Positions 1 through 7,841 of a stretch of DNA of 22,490 nt are shown here, in pieces. The notes under the pieces were generated by a model. That model worked only from the letters and a program-made list of their open reading frames with translations. It ran no database searches and was not told the DNA's origin. The DNA is from CATJXY01 sp964623925. Lineage in GTDB: Bacteria > Bacillota_I > Bacilli_A > Erysipelotrichales > Erysipelotrichaceae. Each line of letters begins with the position of its first letter. The first letter of the stretch is position 1. The position numbers and the translations under genes were made by a program. The stretch lies in the NCBI GenBank assembly GCA_964623925.1, contig CAZUVT010000015.1, positions 1 through 22,490 on the forward strand, given 5' to 3'.

Positions 1-2
1 AT

Positions 3-179
3 ACATCGCTGGCCGCTAATATTACGATCATGGAGATGTTCATGTCCGCCCAAAGAATTGCGGCCAGAACCTATGAACCGTTTGCCTTGTATTGCGAAGT
101 CGGTTTGATCTATCTTTTGTTCTGTACGGTTTTGACGAAACTGCAAAGAATCTGTGAAAAGAAGCTGGAGCTGAAATGA
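3..179 (+). CDS. Amino-acid ABC transporter permease, C-terminal fragment
   Basis: This is the last 58 codons of a membrane permease whose start lies left of the window. The frame reads ...ITIMEMFMSAQRIAARTYEP, a hydrophobic segment (EVGLIYLLFCTVL), then a short basic and acidic tail. This matches the C-terminal end of HisM/TcyB-type permeases of polar amino-acid ABC importers, where a phrase of the form EMFxxAQRIAxRTxEPF precedes the last membrane helix. The next gene, 16 nt downstream on the same strand, is the matching ATPase, so the two very likely form one importer operon. The substrate cannot be read from this fragment. Cystine or another polar amino acid is likely on family grounds. 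Confidence 0.82.
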   Translation, partial: TSLAANITIMEMFMSAQRIAARTYEPFALYCEVGLIYLLFCTVLTKLQRICEKKLELK

Positions 180-195
180 AAGGCAGGTTGAGATA

Positions 196-933
196 ATGCT
201 GGACATATTGAATATAAAGAAATCATTTGGTGATCTTGAAGTTTTAAAAGGAGTGGATCTTCATGTCAATAAAGGAGATGTCGTTACGATTTTAGGACCA
301 AGCGGATCCGGGAAAACAACTTTGCTTAGATGTATCAACTTTCTGGAACAGGCAGATGAGGGGATGATGATTTTCGATGAAGAGAAACTGAATCTGCACT
401 CTATCAAGAAAAAAGACATTTTAAGAATAAGAAAGAAAACAGCATTTGTTTTTCAAAACTACAATCTATTTTTGAATAAGACTGCTTTGCAGAATGTGAC
501 AGAGGGTTTGATCGTAGGACGTAAAATGTCAAAGGAATTGGCAATTGAAATCGGGAAAAAGGCTTTAGATAAAGTTGGCTTATCAGACCGGTATGATTAT
601 TATCCACATCAACTTTCCGGAGGCCAGCAGCAGCGTGTTGGAATTGCTCGTGCCATTGCTACAGATCCGGAAGTGATCTTATTTGATGAACCGACTTCGG
701 CATTGGATCCTGAATTGATCAACGAAGTTCTGGAAGTGATGAAAGATCTGGCAAATGAGGGGATGACAATGCTTGTCGTAACTCATGAAATGAATTTTGC
801 AAGAAATGTTGCCAGTCATGTCATCTTTATGGATCAAGGGATGATCATTGAGGAAAATACACCACAGGAATTTTTTGATCATCCTAAGGAGGAGCGTACA
901 CGTCAGTTTTTGTATTCACTGAGACATGAATAG
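196..933 (+). CDS. Polar amino-acid ABC transporter ATP-binding protein
   Basis: ATPase subunit of an amino-acid importer: it hydrolyses ATP on the cytoplasmic face to drive the permease encoded just upstream. All ABC motifs are present: Walker A GPSGSGKT (residues 34-41), Q-loop Gln87, signature LSGGQ (140-144), Walker B ending in Asp164-Glu165, D-loop SALD (168-171) and switch His197. The length of 245 residues is the normal single-domain size of the HisP/GlnQ/TcyC group, and the phrase HQLSGGQQQRVGIARA is typical of it. The ATG is preceded by only a weak purine-rich site, and the 16-nt gap from the permease stop suggests translational coupling. The substrate is not decided by the sequence. 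Confidence 0.95.
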   Translation: MLDILNIKKSFGDLEVLKGVDLHVNKGDVVTILGPSGSGKTTLLRCINFLEQADEGMMIFDEEKLNLHSIKKKDILRIRKKTAFVFQNYNLFLNKTALQNVTEGLIVGRKMSKELAIEIGKKALDKVGLSDRYDYYPHQLSGGQQQRVGIARAIATDPEVILFDEPTSALDPELINEVLEVMKDLANEGMTMLVVTHEMNFARNVASHVIFMDQGMIIEENTPQEFFDHPKEERTRQFLYSLRHE

Positions 934-1042
934 AATCAGGGAATCTGTGAATATTAAATAGGAACAGAGCGGGGAAATAGAAGTTATGTTATGTGATTCT
1001 GTCTTTTGTTTTCTGTAAATAATAAAGAATGGAGGAATGAAT

Positions 1043-2803
1043 ATGAATGGAAAATGGTCATTAGATGATCTGTATTTAGGATATGATGATCCTCAATATG
1101 AAAAAGATAATCAGAAGTTAGATGAGATCATTGAGAAAATCAATGAATTGCCGAGGCATTTGGATAAGCATGAGGCGAAAGAGAATATTCTCGCCATTTT
1201 GGATTGTCTGGAAGAGGAGAATGATTTGGTTTCTAAATTGGGTAGTTTCTGTATGCTTCAACAGTCCACGGATGCAATGGATATGAAGCATGCATCAATT
1301 ATGGGGAGACTGTTTCAGAAATTGAATCTAACGGCAAAATCTGAGACAATCTTAAATAAATATATCGCTCAAATTGAGAATTTAGATGAAGTCATTGAAT
1401 CGGATGATAAGCTGAAAAATTATAGTTATCGTTTACACTGCATTCAAAATGATGACAAGTATCAGTTGAGCGATCTTGTGGAAGAAGCTTTGGCAAAAAT
1501 GGATATCAGCGGTGGAAATGCATGGAGCGATTTGCAGTCTTATCTGACATCTACTGTAAAAGTTGATTATAATGAATCGACTGTCACGCTTTCGGAAATT
1601 CGAAATCTTGCCTATGATCCGGATCCAAAAGTGAGAAAAGCGGCATATGAAGCTGAACTTACTTGTTATGAGAAAATTAAGGATGCAGTAGCATATTCCT
1701 TGAACAGCATTAAAATGCAGGCAATCAGCGAATGCGAATTGCGCGGATTTGATTCAGTATTAGATAAGACTTTATATTCTTCCAGAATGAAAAAAGAGAC
1801 TTTGGATGCTTTATTGGAGGCAATCGAAGAGTATCTGCCGAAATTCCATGAATACCTTCGTTTAAAAGGAAAGGCATTGGGACATGATAATGGCTTGCCT
1901 TGGTATGATCTGTTTGCACCGATGGGAAATAATGATAAGAATTATTCCATTGAAGAGGCTAAAAAATATCTGTTGGATCTGTTTCGCCCATTCAATCCGA
2001 AACTTGCCGAAATTGCTGAAGAGGCTTTTGATAAAAACTGGATTGATTTCTATCCGCGTGAAGGAAAAGCCGGTGGAGCATTCTGTGCAGATATCACACC
2101 GATCAAACAGTTCAGGATCCTTACCAATTATGCCGGAAGTTTCAGCGATATCGTCACTTTGGCTCATGAACTTGGGCATGGATATCATGATTTCATGGTA
2201 CAGGACAATCTTTCTCTGAATAGAGGATACACGATGCCTGTTGCTGAAACAGCATCTACTTTCAATGAAAATGTTGTCATGAATGCGGCGATTGCCCGTG
2301 CTGAAAGTGATGAGGAAAAATTAGCATTGATTGAAAGTCAGCTGATGGATACGACCCAGATCATCTGTGATATCTATTCTCGTTTCCTATTTGAAAAAGC
2401 GGTATGCGATCAGAGAAAAGATGTATTTATGTCGGCAGATGATTTATGCAAGCTGATGCTGGATGCTCAGAAAAAAGCTTATGGAAATGGCTTGGATCAG
2501 AATGTCCTTCACCCTTATATGTGGGTCTGCAAGAGTCATTATTACAGTGCCGGTCTGGGATTTTATAACTTCCCTTATGCATTCGGCGGATTATTTGCCC
2601 GCGGTTTGTATGAAAAGTATTTAAGAGAAAAGGATTCCTTTTTGCCTAAATTTAATGAGATGCTCAAAAACACACCGCTCACAAGTGTAGAAGATGCGGC
2701 TAAGATCTGTGAAATCGATCTAACTGACAAAGAATTCTGGAGAATGAGTTTAGAGGCTGTTACCAAGAATATTTCACTATTCAAGGAATTGGTGGAGAAA
2801 TAG
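1043..2803 (+). CDS. pepF: Oligoendopeptidase F (M3 family metallopeptidase)
   Basis: Cytoplasmic zinc endopeptidase that degrades short peptides. The M3 zinc motif HELGH lies at residues 375-379, in the context LAHELGHGYHDF. The third-ligand helix follows (MPVAETASTFNE). The length of 586 residues fits PepF. There is no signal peptide or membrane segment. Two in-frame ATGs lie at 1037 and 1043. The Shine-Dalgarno GGAGGA (1031-1036) abuts the first and sits 6 nt before the second, so 1043 is chosen. It follows an amino-acid importer by about 110 nt, which fits a nitrogen-acquisition neighbourhood, but I see no proof of co-transcription. Family assignment is firm. The precise peptide specificity is not readable. 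Confidence 0.94.
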   Translation: MNGKWSLDDLYLGYDDPQYEKDNQKLDEIIEKINELPRHLDKHEAKENILAILDCLEEENDLVSKLGSFCMLQQSTDAMDMKHASIMGRLFQKLNLTAKSETILNKYIAQIENLDEVIESDDKLKNYSYRLHCIQNDDKYQLSDLVEEALAKMDISGGNAWSDLQSYLTSTVKVDYNESTVTLSEIRNLAYDPDPKVRKAAYEAELTCYEKIKDAVAYSLNSIKMQAISECELRGFDSVLDKTLYSSRMKKETLDALLEAIEEYLPKFHEYLRLKGKALGHDNGLPWYDLFAPMGNNDKNYSIEEAKKYLLDLFRPFNPKLAEIAEEAFDKNWIDFYPREGKAGGAFCADITPIKQFRILTNYAGSFSDIVTLAHELGHGYHDFMVQDNLSLNRGYTMPVAETASTFNENVVMNAAIARAESDEEKLALIESQLMDTTQIICDIYSRFLFEKAVCDQRKDVFMSADDLCKLMLDAQKKAYGNGLDQNVLHPYMWVCKSHYYSAGLGFYNFPYAFGGLFARGLYEKYLREKDSFLPKFNEMLKNTPLTSVEDAAKICEIDLTDKEFWRMSLEAVTKNISLFKELVEK

Positions 2804-2850
2804 AATTCTCATATATCATTTGAAAAAGAGAATTATCTTTAAAAAAAATG

Positions 2851-2859
2851 TGATATACT
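2851..2859 (+). promoter_or_regulatory. Extended -10 promoter for the sortase-adhesin locus
   Basis: TGATATACT gives a TGn extension plus a TATACT -10 hexamer (2854-2859). No good -35 is present at 16-18 bp, which is tolerated by extended -10 promoters. Transcription would start near 2866, leaving a leader of about 67 nt before the sortase start. Confidence 0.45.
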
Positions 2860-2881
2860 ATTATTATCAAAGCAGAGCAAC

Positions 2882-2914
2882 AAAAGGACACTGAGTTTTA
2901 TCGGTGTCTTTTTT
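2882..2914 (+). terminator. Intrinsic terminator in the sortase leader (possible attenuator)
   Basis: GACACTGA (2887-2894) pairs with TCGGTGTC (2901-2908) around a 6-nt loop. The stem is extended by the flanking A-run and T-run and ends in six T residues (2909-2914). It lies between the putative promoter at 2851-2859 and the sortase ribosome binding site AAAGGAGG (2922-2929). It could end the pepF transcript, or act as an attenuator through which RNA polymerase must read to express the sortase and adhesin. The hairpin is clear; the regulatory role is inference. Confidence 0.75.
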
Positions 2915-2932
2915 ATTGCAGAAAGGAGGACA

Positions 2933-3670
2933 ATGAAAAAGATTCTGCTTTTGTCTGGTTTAATTTTTATAAGTTTAGTGGGATCGTTGATGTTACTTAT
3001 GAATGAAACGCAAGATTTGTTTACTCAAGATAAAGAGAAGATTAGAAATCAACATGAAATAACAGCAGATGAGAAAGAAAGTGAAGAATACTACGATGAA
3101 GGAGATTTTGCATATTTCAAAGAGATCAATGAAGATGTTGTCTTTGCTCTGTATTTTACTGATCGTGTTTTGCCGGTAGTTTATAACCGGGATAATGAGT
3201 TCTATGTGCGAAGAGATCTTGCTAAAAAGAACAGTTCTATGGGGACTCCATTTGTTGATAAATACAGTGGATTAAATGGAAAAAATATATTGATTCATGC
3301 CCATAGTTCCTTGAATAATGAAAGAATGTTTACATTTTTTAAATATTTCTGTGATCAGAAATATTATGACGAACATTCTTTTTTTCTTGTTGAAGATGAA
3401 AAAGAAATCAAAGAAATGGAGATATTTGCGGTAATGCGGATCGATTTGAATCATGATGATTACCGCGATTGGATGAAACATGAGTGGCGTAATGATGTTG
3501 AATTTATGAATTTTATTAAAGAAATAAAAAAGCGAAGTCTGATTGAATCAAATCTGGAAATAGAATCCGATGATTCAATCATGACCCTTGTGACCTGTGA
3601 CATGAATGTTGACAACGGACGTTTTTTGGTATTCGCAAAAGAAATTGAAAATAAAAAGGAGAATAGTTAA
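2933..3670 (+). CDS. srtB: Class B sortase
   Basis: Membrane-anchored transpeptidase. An N-terminal hydrophobic segment (residues 4-23) anchors it, with the catalytic domain outside the cell. The sortase triad is visible: His124 in the phrase ILIHAHSS (aligned with IxYGH of class B), Cys222 in TLVTCD, and Arg230 in NGRFLVF. The phrase RMFTFFKYF after the His and the helical insert between His and Cys are class B traits. The usual Tyr-Gly before the catalytic His is replaced by His122-Ala123. Length is 245 residues. The ribosome binding site AAAGGAGG is strong. The stop is 1 nt from the adhesin start, so the two genes are an operon and the adhesin is the obvious candidate substrate, yet that protein shows no sorting signal. 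Confidence 0.9.
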   Translation: MKKILLLSGLIFISLVGSLMLLMNETQDLFTQDKEKIRNQHEITADEKESEEYYDEGDFAYFKEINEDVVFALYFTDRVLPVVYNRDNEFYVRRDLAKKNSSMGTPFVDKYSGLNGKNILIHAHSSLNNERMFTFFKYFCDQKYYDEHSFFLVEDEKEIKEMEIFAVMRIDLNHDDYRDWMKHEWRNDVEFMNFIKEIKKRSLIESNLEIESDDSIMTLVTCDMNVDNGRFLVFAKEIENKKENS

Positions 3671-3671
3671 A

Positions 3672-6600
3672 ATGGTGAAAAAAATTAAAATGGTATTATT
3701 TTGTTTGGTGATCTCTTGGCTTACCTTTCCTGCTTTGAGCCTTTGTGCCGAGGAAGAAATAGATGATTCAGAAACATTTTTACTTGCGGAGAATATAGAA
3801 GAATTTTTGGAAAATCTAGAAATTGATTCTAAAGATGAAAGAAAAAGCAGAGCTTATTCATCTGAACTGTATAAAGGGGAAAGAATAGGAAAGCATTATC
3901 TTAATGGTCAGTTTATCAGCTATATCACGAAAATGTATGTAGATGGACAATTGGCCTACTGTCTTGAACCCATGGTTCTGATTCCCGGAGGGGTTGGAAG
4001 CACAATATCGGGATATGAAGCCAGTGGTGTTTTATCCTATGATCGATTGGATTATTCGACAAAAGTGAAAATATGGAAGATTGCTTATTATGGATATGGG
4101 TATGACGGTCATTATGAGAACGATCGTTTTGCGGCGACTCAGTGTTTGATTTGGGAAGCGGTCAATGAGCCGCAGGAGGCATATACAATGTTTGATGAGC
4201 CATGGGATCTGAGTGCGGTAAAAAGTGATATCATGACTCTTGTTGAAACGAATCCGGCCGGCAAGGTACCTTCTTTTGCCGGAGACACAATCAAACTGTC
4301 AGTAAATAAAGCAACTTTATTGACTGATGAAAATCAAGTCTTACCCAATTATGCCGTTCCGGAAGTTAAAAATATAGGCGTTAATCAAAATGGGAACGAG
4401 TTAACACTGACTTTGTCAGATTCTTCTGACTTTGCATCTTCTTTAAATGCGTCGGGATCGGTATATAATGCACTGCTTCAAAGTGTGATTTGGAAAAATG
4501 CTGATTATCAAATCATGTTTACACAGCATTATGAGCCGATGAAAGATTTCTCGCTTTTTTTTGAATTGGATACGGTCCCTTTTACAATTACAAAGTTAGA
4601 TCGTCAAAATGGACAAAAGGCTCAAGGCGAGGCCACATTGAACGGAGCGGTTATTTCAATAAAAGATGCGCTTACTCAAGACGAAATCCTGCAATTGAAG
4701 ATGAATGATTCCAATACGATCACTTATGAGGATCTGCCGGTCGGAGATTATATTGCTTGTGAGATTATTGCACCGAAAGGATATATTCTGGATCCGCAAT
4801 GTGTTCCCTTTTCTACAAAATCAAAAGAAGCGGCATCTGTGGAAATCTTCAATGAGGTCATTAAAGGGCAGATTGCCATCACAAAATTTATTATTGGAAA
4901 TGAAGAATTGAAAGAGAATCGAAAGTCCGGAGTCGTTACTGCTGGAAAAGGATTTTCCTTTGATATCATATCTTTATCAAATAACGAAATAGTTGATACA
5001 TTAGTTACAGATGAGAATGGTAACGCTCTTTCCAAGATGCTTCCTTATGGCAGATATAAGATAAGGGAACAAGATCGTGATGGATTTGAAACAGCTAGGG
5101 AATTTGAAGTAAAGATCAGTGAACAAGGAAAAGTTTATAGCTATATCGTTGAAAATGATGTGTTTGAAGCTGAATTGACGATTTTCAAAGTAGACAAAGA
5201 AACCAAAAAAAGAGTTGCTTTGTCCGGCGCTGAATTTAAAATCAAAGATGCTGAAGGAAAGTTTATTACACAGATGGTAACTTATCCGCAAAAGGAACAA
5301 ATCGATACTTTTATTACTGATGAAACAGGATCCATTCATCTGCCGTCTTCCTTATCTTACGGAACTTATACGATATGCGAGATCCATGCCCCGTACGGAT
5401 ATATTCTGAACGATGAGGAACTTGAGTTTCAGGTGGATGGAACACGAAAGGAAATCAACATTGAATTTGAAGATCAATCGGCTAAAGGAACTTTAATCAT
5501 CAAAAAAACCGGAGAAATTCCTGTCGGATTTGAGAAAATAGAAACACCATTTGGAGATGTTGCTGTTTTACAGTTTGAGAAGGGACTTTTAGATGGAGTT
5601 ACTTATCGGATCCTAGCCAGAGAAGATATTATCACTCCCGACCAAACGCTTTGGTTTCATGCAAATGAAATAGTAGAAGAAATCACGACTCATGCAAATG
5701 AGCCGGTTGTTTCATCAAAACTTCCTTTGGGATCATATTCTGTGCAAGAGATCCGGACAAAATCAGGATACGTCAGAGATGATCAAAGCTATGATTTTGA
5801 TTTGACTTATGAAAATGAAACAGTGGAAATCGTGACTTATACTTTTGATCATATCAATGAAAGAAAGAAGGGAATCTTGCACTTCAATAAAGTATTCGAA
5901 CCTTCTTTGTTCAATGAAGAAAATAAACGAGAAGGAATTGTATTCGGATTGTTTAATGCGGATGATATTTTGATTGATGATGTCCTTCTTCCGAAAGGAA
6001 GTATGCTGGGATATAGTTACCTGAATCAGGATAGCAGTGGACAGTTTGAGGTGGATCTGCCGGGTCATTATGTGATCAAAGAGATCCAAACTTCAGTTGG
6101 ATATGAATTAAACGAGACGGAATATCCGATTACAGTTGATTTCGCTGAATCGGATGAGGAAGTAATTCACTATCACTTGGATCAGGATATCTTAAATATA
6201 GCTAAAAAAGGTTCTCTGATTTTAATAAAACAAGATCCATTCGGAAAAAACTTTACGGGTTCAACTTTTGAAATCAGCAGTACTGAAGATTTTGGAAACA
6301 TTCTTTACACCATTCAAACGGATGAAAACGGAGAAATCTATTTAACAGATATACCGATAGGAACTTATTATTTAAGGGAGAGTGACTGTTTGGATTTCTT
6401 TGAATTAAATCCGAGTGTTGTAGAAATCGAGATTCTTGCAAATGAAACTGTAGAGATCGTATTTGAAAATCGATATCGGAATGTTGGACTGCAGATTGTC
6501 AAAGTGAATGAAAAAGAAGAGAGGTTGAATGAAGCTGAATTTGTTTTAGTTGATATTACTGATAAGAAAGAACAGGAAATCTATTTTTTAACTTTAGGAA

Positions 6601-7760
6601 CAGAGAGAGAATTAAATGAATTTTTCTCTCAAAATACACGATTGATTTCCTCTGATGAATCAGTTCTTTCAACCAGCAAGACAATGGTCCATGCTAAGAA
6701 AGAAGGAGAAGTTTTCCTCAGTGCTGTAGATGAAAAGGGTAACTTGAGAGAGATTATTTTAATTAAAACCGTTAATTATGATAAAGGTGGTCAATCTTTC
6801 TGGATGGAAAGATGCAAAATTGATGAAGGAGATCTGATCCTGCCTGATTTAAATGACAAGATTATTTTTAAGGGAAGAACGGGGCATGAATATCTTCGTT
6901 TGATAGATCCTAATGAGGATCAGCTTCCGATTTTGAATCAACAGGTATCTTTCTATGCAAACGTAGATGATCCAATGCCGACTACAGTGAAGGTGACAAA
7001 TGAATTTGGAATGATAGAACTGGATGATCTGGAAACGGGGAAATGGTTCTATCGACTTTCAACTGATCAAAAGATGCATGATATTGAAGTTGTAAAATCA
7101 AAAGGAGAACTTTCTGTTCAAAATTTAAAATGGGGAAGAACTTATCTCTTGATCGAAACGGCATTGCCATGGGGGATGACTTATGAATCCTCTCCTGTTA
7201 CAAAAGTTGAATGTACTTTGGATTCAGATCAGGATACTCAACAGATCACGGTTTATAATCGAACAAGAAAAGTTTCATTAAAAGTGATAAAAATGGATGA
7301 AGGGCAAAAGAAAAGATTGAATGGAGCAGATTTTATAATCAAAGATACCGAGAAAGATCAGGTGCTGGATGAAAAAATCTCAGGAGCATTGTTTTTAAAA
7401 GATGATTCGGATCGATACTTTTTGGCAAGAGATGAAGAAATGAGCGAGATCATTTCGATCATAGAACCCAATGAATTCAATGAAATATTTATGATGCTTC
7501 CGGAAGGGATCTACTATCTTCAGAAAATGGGAGAGATGAAAGCAGAAATACAAAAAATTGAAATAGAAAAGGGAGCTTTGATTTTTGATGATCTTGAAAT
7601 AAATAAAGAGTATTTACTTTATGAAATGGAAGCCCCTGCGGGATATATAAAAAATGAGGAAGAAATCAGAGTCAATCTGGATCCTGATTTTTTATGTGAC
7701 CAAGTCGAGATGATCATCACCAACTCTGAAATTCAAATTCCAAATATGTCAGATCGGTAA
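3672..7760 (+). CDS. Thioester-domain surface adhesin with eight Cna_B-type repeats
   Basis: Large secreted surface protein of 1362 residues. Start 3672 is chosen because AAAGGAG (3655-3661) lies 10 nt upstream and the reading begins with a signal peptide (basic MVKKIK, hydrophobic core to about residue 25). An N-terminal thioester domain follows: Cys97 in AYCLEP and Gln157 in ATQCLIW are the expected Cys-Gln pair that forms an internal thioester able to bind host amines covalently. From about residue 300 there are eight Cna_B-like repeats, each opening with a Lys (308, 405, 506, 612, 740, 853, 944, 1207) and closing with a Glu in E-x-x-AP-x-GY-like phrases (364, 466, 570, 693, 804, 903, 1162, 1318). 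These are candidate isopeptide pairs. Repeat 7 is unusually long. The protein ends IQIPNMSDR with no LPxTG-like box, membrane helix or basic tail. Functions are family inference. Confidence 0.9.
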   Translation: MVKKIKMVLFCLVISWLTFPALSLCAEEEIDDSETFLLAENIEEFLENLEIDSKDERKSRAYSSELYKGERIGKHYLNGQFISYITKMYVDGQLAYCLEPMVLIPGGVGSTISGYEASGVLSYDRLDYSTKVKIWKIAYYGYGYDGHYENDRFAATQCLIWEAVNEPQEAYTMFDEPWDLSAVKSDIMTLVETNPAGKVPSFAGDTIKLSVNKATLLTDENQVLPNYAVPEVKNIGVNQNGNELTLTLSDSSDFASSLNASGSVYNALLQSVIWKNADYQIMFTQHYEPMKDFSLFFELDTVPFTITKLDRQNGQKAQGEATLNGAVISIKDALTQDEILQLKMNDSNTITYEDLPVGDYIACEIIAPKGYILDPQCVPFSTKSKEAASVEIFNEVIKGQIAITKFIIGNEELKENRKSGVVTAGKGFSFDIISLSNNEIVDTLVTDENGNALSKMLPYGRYKIREQDRDGFETAREFEVKISEQGKVYSYIVENDVFEAELTIFKVDKETKKRVALSGAEFKIKDAEGKFITQMVTYPQKEQIDTFITDETGSIHLPSSLSYGTYTICEIHAPYGYILNDEELEFQVDGTRKEINIEFEDQSAKGTLIIKKTGEIPVGFEKIETPFGDVAVLQFEKGLLDGVTYRILAREDIITPDQTLWFHANEIVEEITTHANEPVVSSKLPLGSYSVQEIRTKSGYVRDDQSYDFDLTYENETVEIVTYTFDHINERKKGILHFNKVFEPSLFNEENKREGIVFGLFNADDILIDDVLLPKGSMLGYSYLNQDSSGQFEVDLPGHYVIKEIQTSVGYELNETEYPITVDFAESDEEVIHYHLDQDILNIAKKGSLILIKQDPFGKNFTGSTFEISSTEDFGNILYTIQTDENGEIYLTDIPIGTYYLRESDCLDFFELNPSVVEIEILANETVEIVFENRYRNVGLQIVKVNEKEERLNEAEFVLVDITDKKEQEIYFLTLGTERELNEFFSQNTRLISSDESVLSTSKTMVHAKKEGEVFLSAVDEKGNLREIILIKTVNYDKGGQSFWMERCKIDEGDLILPDLNDKIIFKGRTGHEYLRLIDPNEDQLPILNQQVSFYANVDDPMPTTVKVTNEFGMIELDDLETGKWFYRLSTDQKMHDIEVVKSKGELSVQNLKWGRTYLLIETALPWGMTYESSPVTKVECTLDSDQDTQQITVYNRTRKVSLKVIKMDEGQKKRLNGADFIIKDTEKDQVLDEKISGALFLKDDSDRYFLARDEEMSEIISIIEPNEFNEIFMMLPEGIYYLQKMGEMKAEIQKIEIEKGALIFDDLEINKEYLLYEMEAPAGYIKNEEEIRVNLDPDFLCDQVEMIITNSEIQIPNMSDR

Positions 7761-7841
7761 TTCATAAATGAAGGTATATCTTTTTTCATTCTTAAATGAT
7801 AAAATAAATTCGTTCAACAAAAACAGGGTCAGGTGCAGATT

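Noticed and set aside
932..1008. Possible terminator after the ABC ATPase
   Set aside because: AGAATCA and TGATTCT can pair, but the loop is about 55 nt and the T-run is interrupted, so support is too weak.
1862..2188. Open frames on both strands inside pepF
   Set aside because: They are shadows of the M3 peptidase frame, which carries the zinc motif in this very region.
2804..2834. Inverted repeat AATTCTC/GAGAATT after pepF
   Set aside because: Seven AT-rich pairs with a 17-nt loop and no T-run; the better terminator is at 2882-2914.
3606..3671. A longer open frame upstream of the adhesin start
   Set aside because: It overlaps the sortase 3' end, has no ribosome binding site, and would bury the signal peptide behind 22 residues. 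The ATG at 3672 has AAAGGAG and starts the signal peptide.
3672..3760. Adhesin as a lipoprotein anchored at Cys25
   Set aside because: The residue before the Cys is Leu, outside the lipobox rule of Gly, Ala or Ser, so ordinary signal peptidase I cleavage is more likely. It is mentioned only as an alternative.
7740..7835. Frameshift or nonsense loss of the adhesin anchor
   Set aside because: None of the three frames after the stop encodes a membrane helix and basic tail. In the original frame only a dozen codons follow before the next stop.
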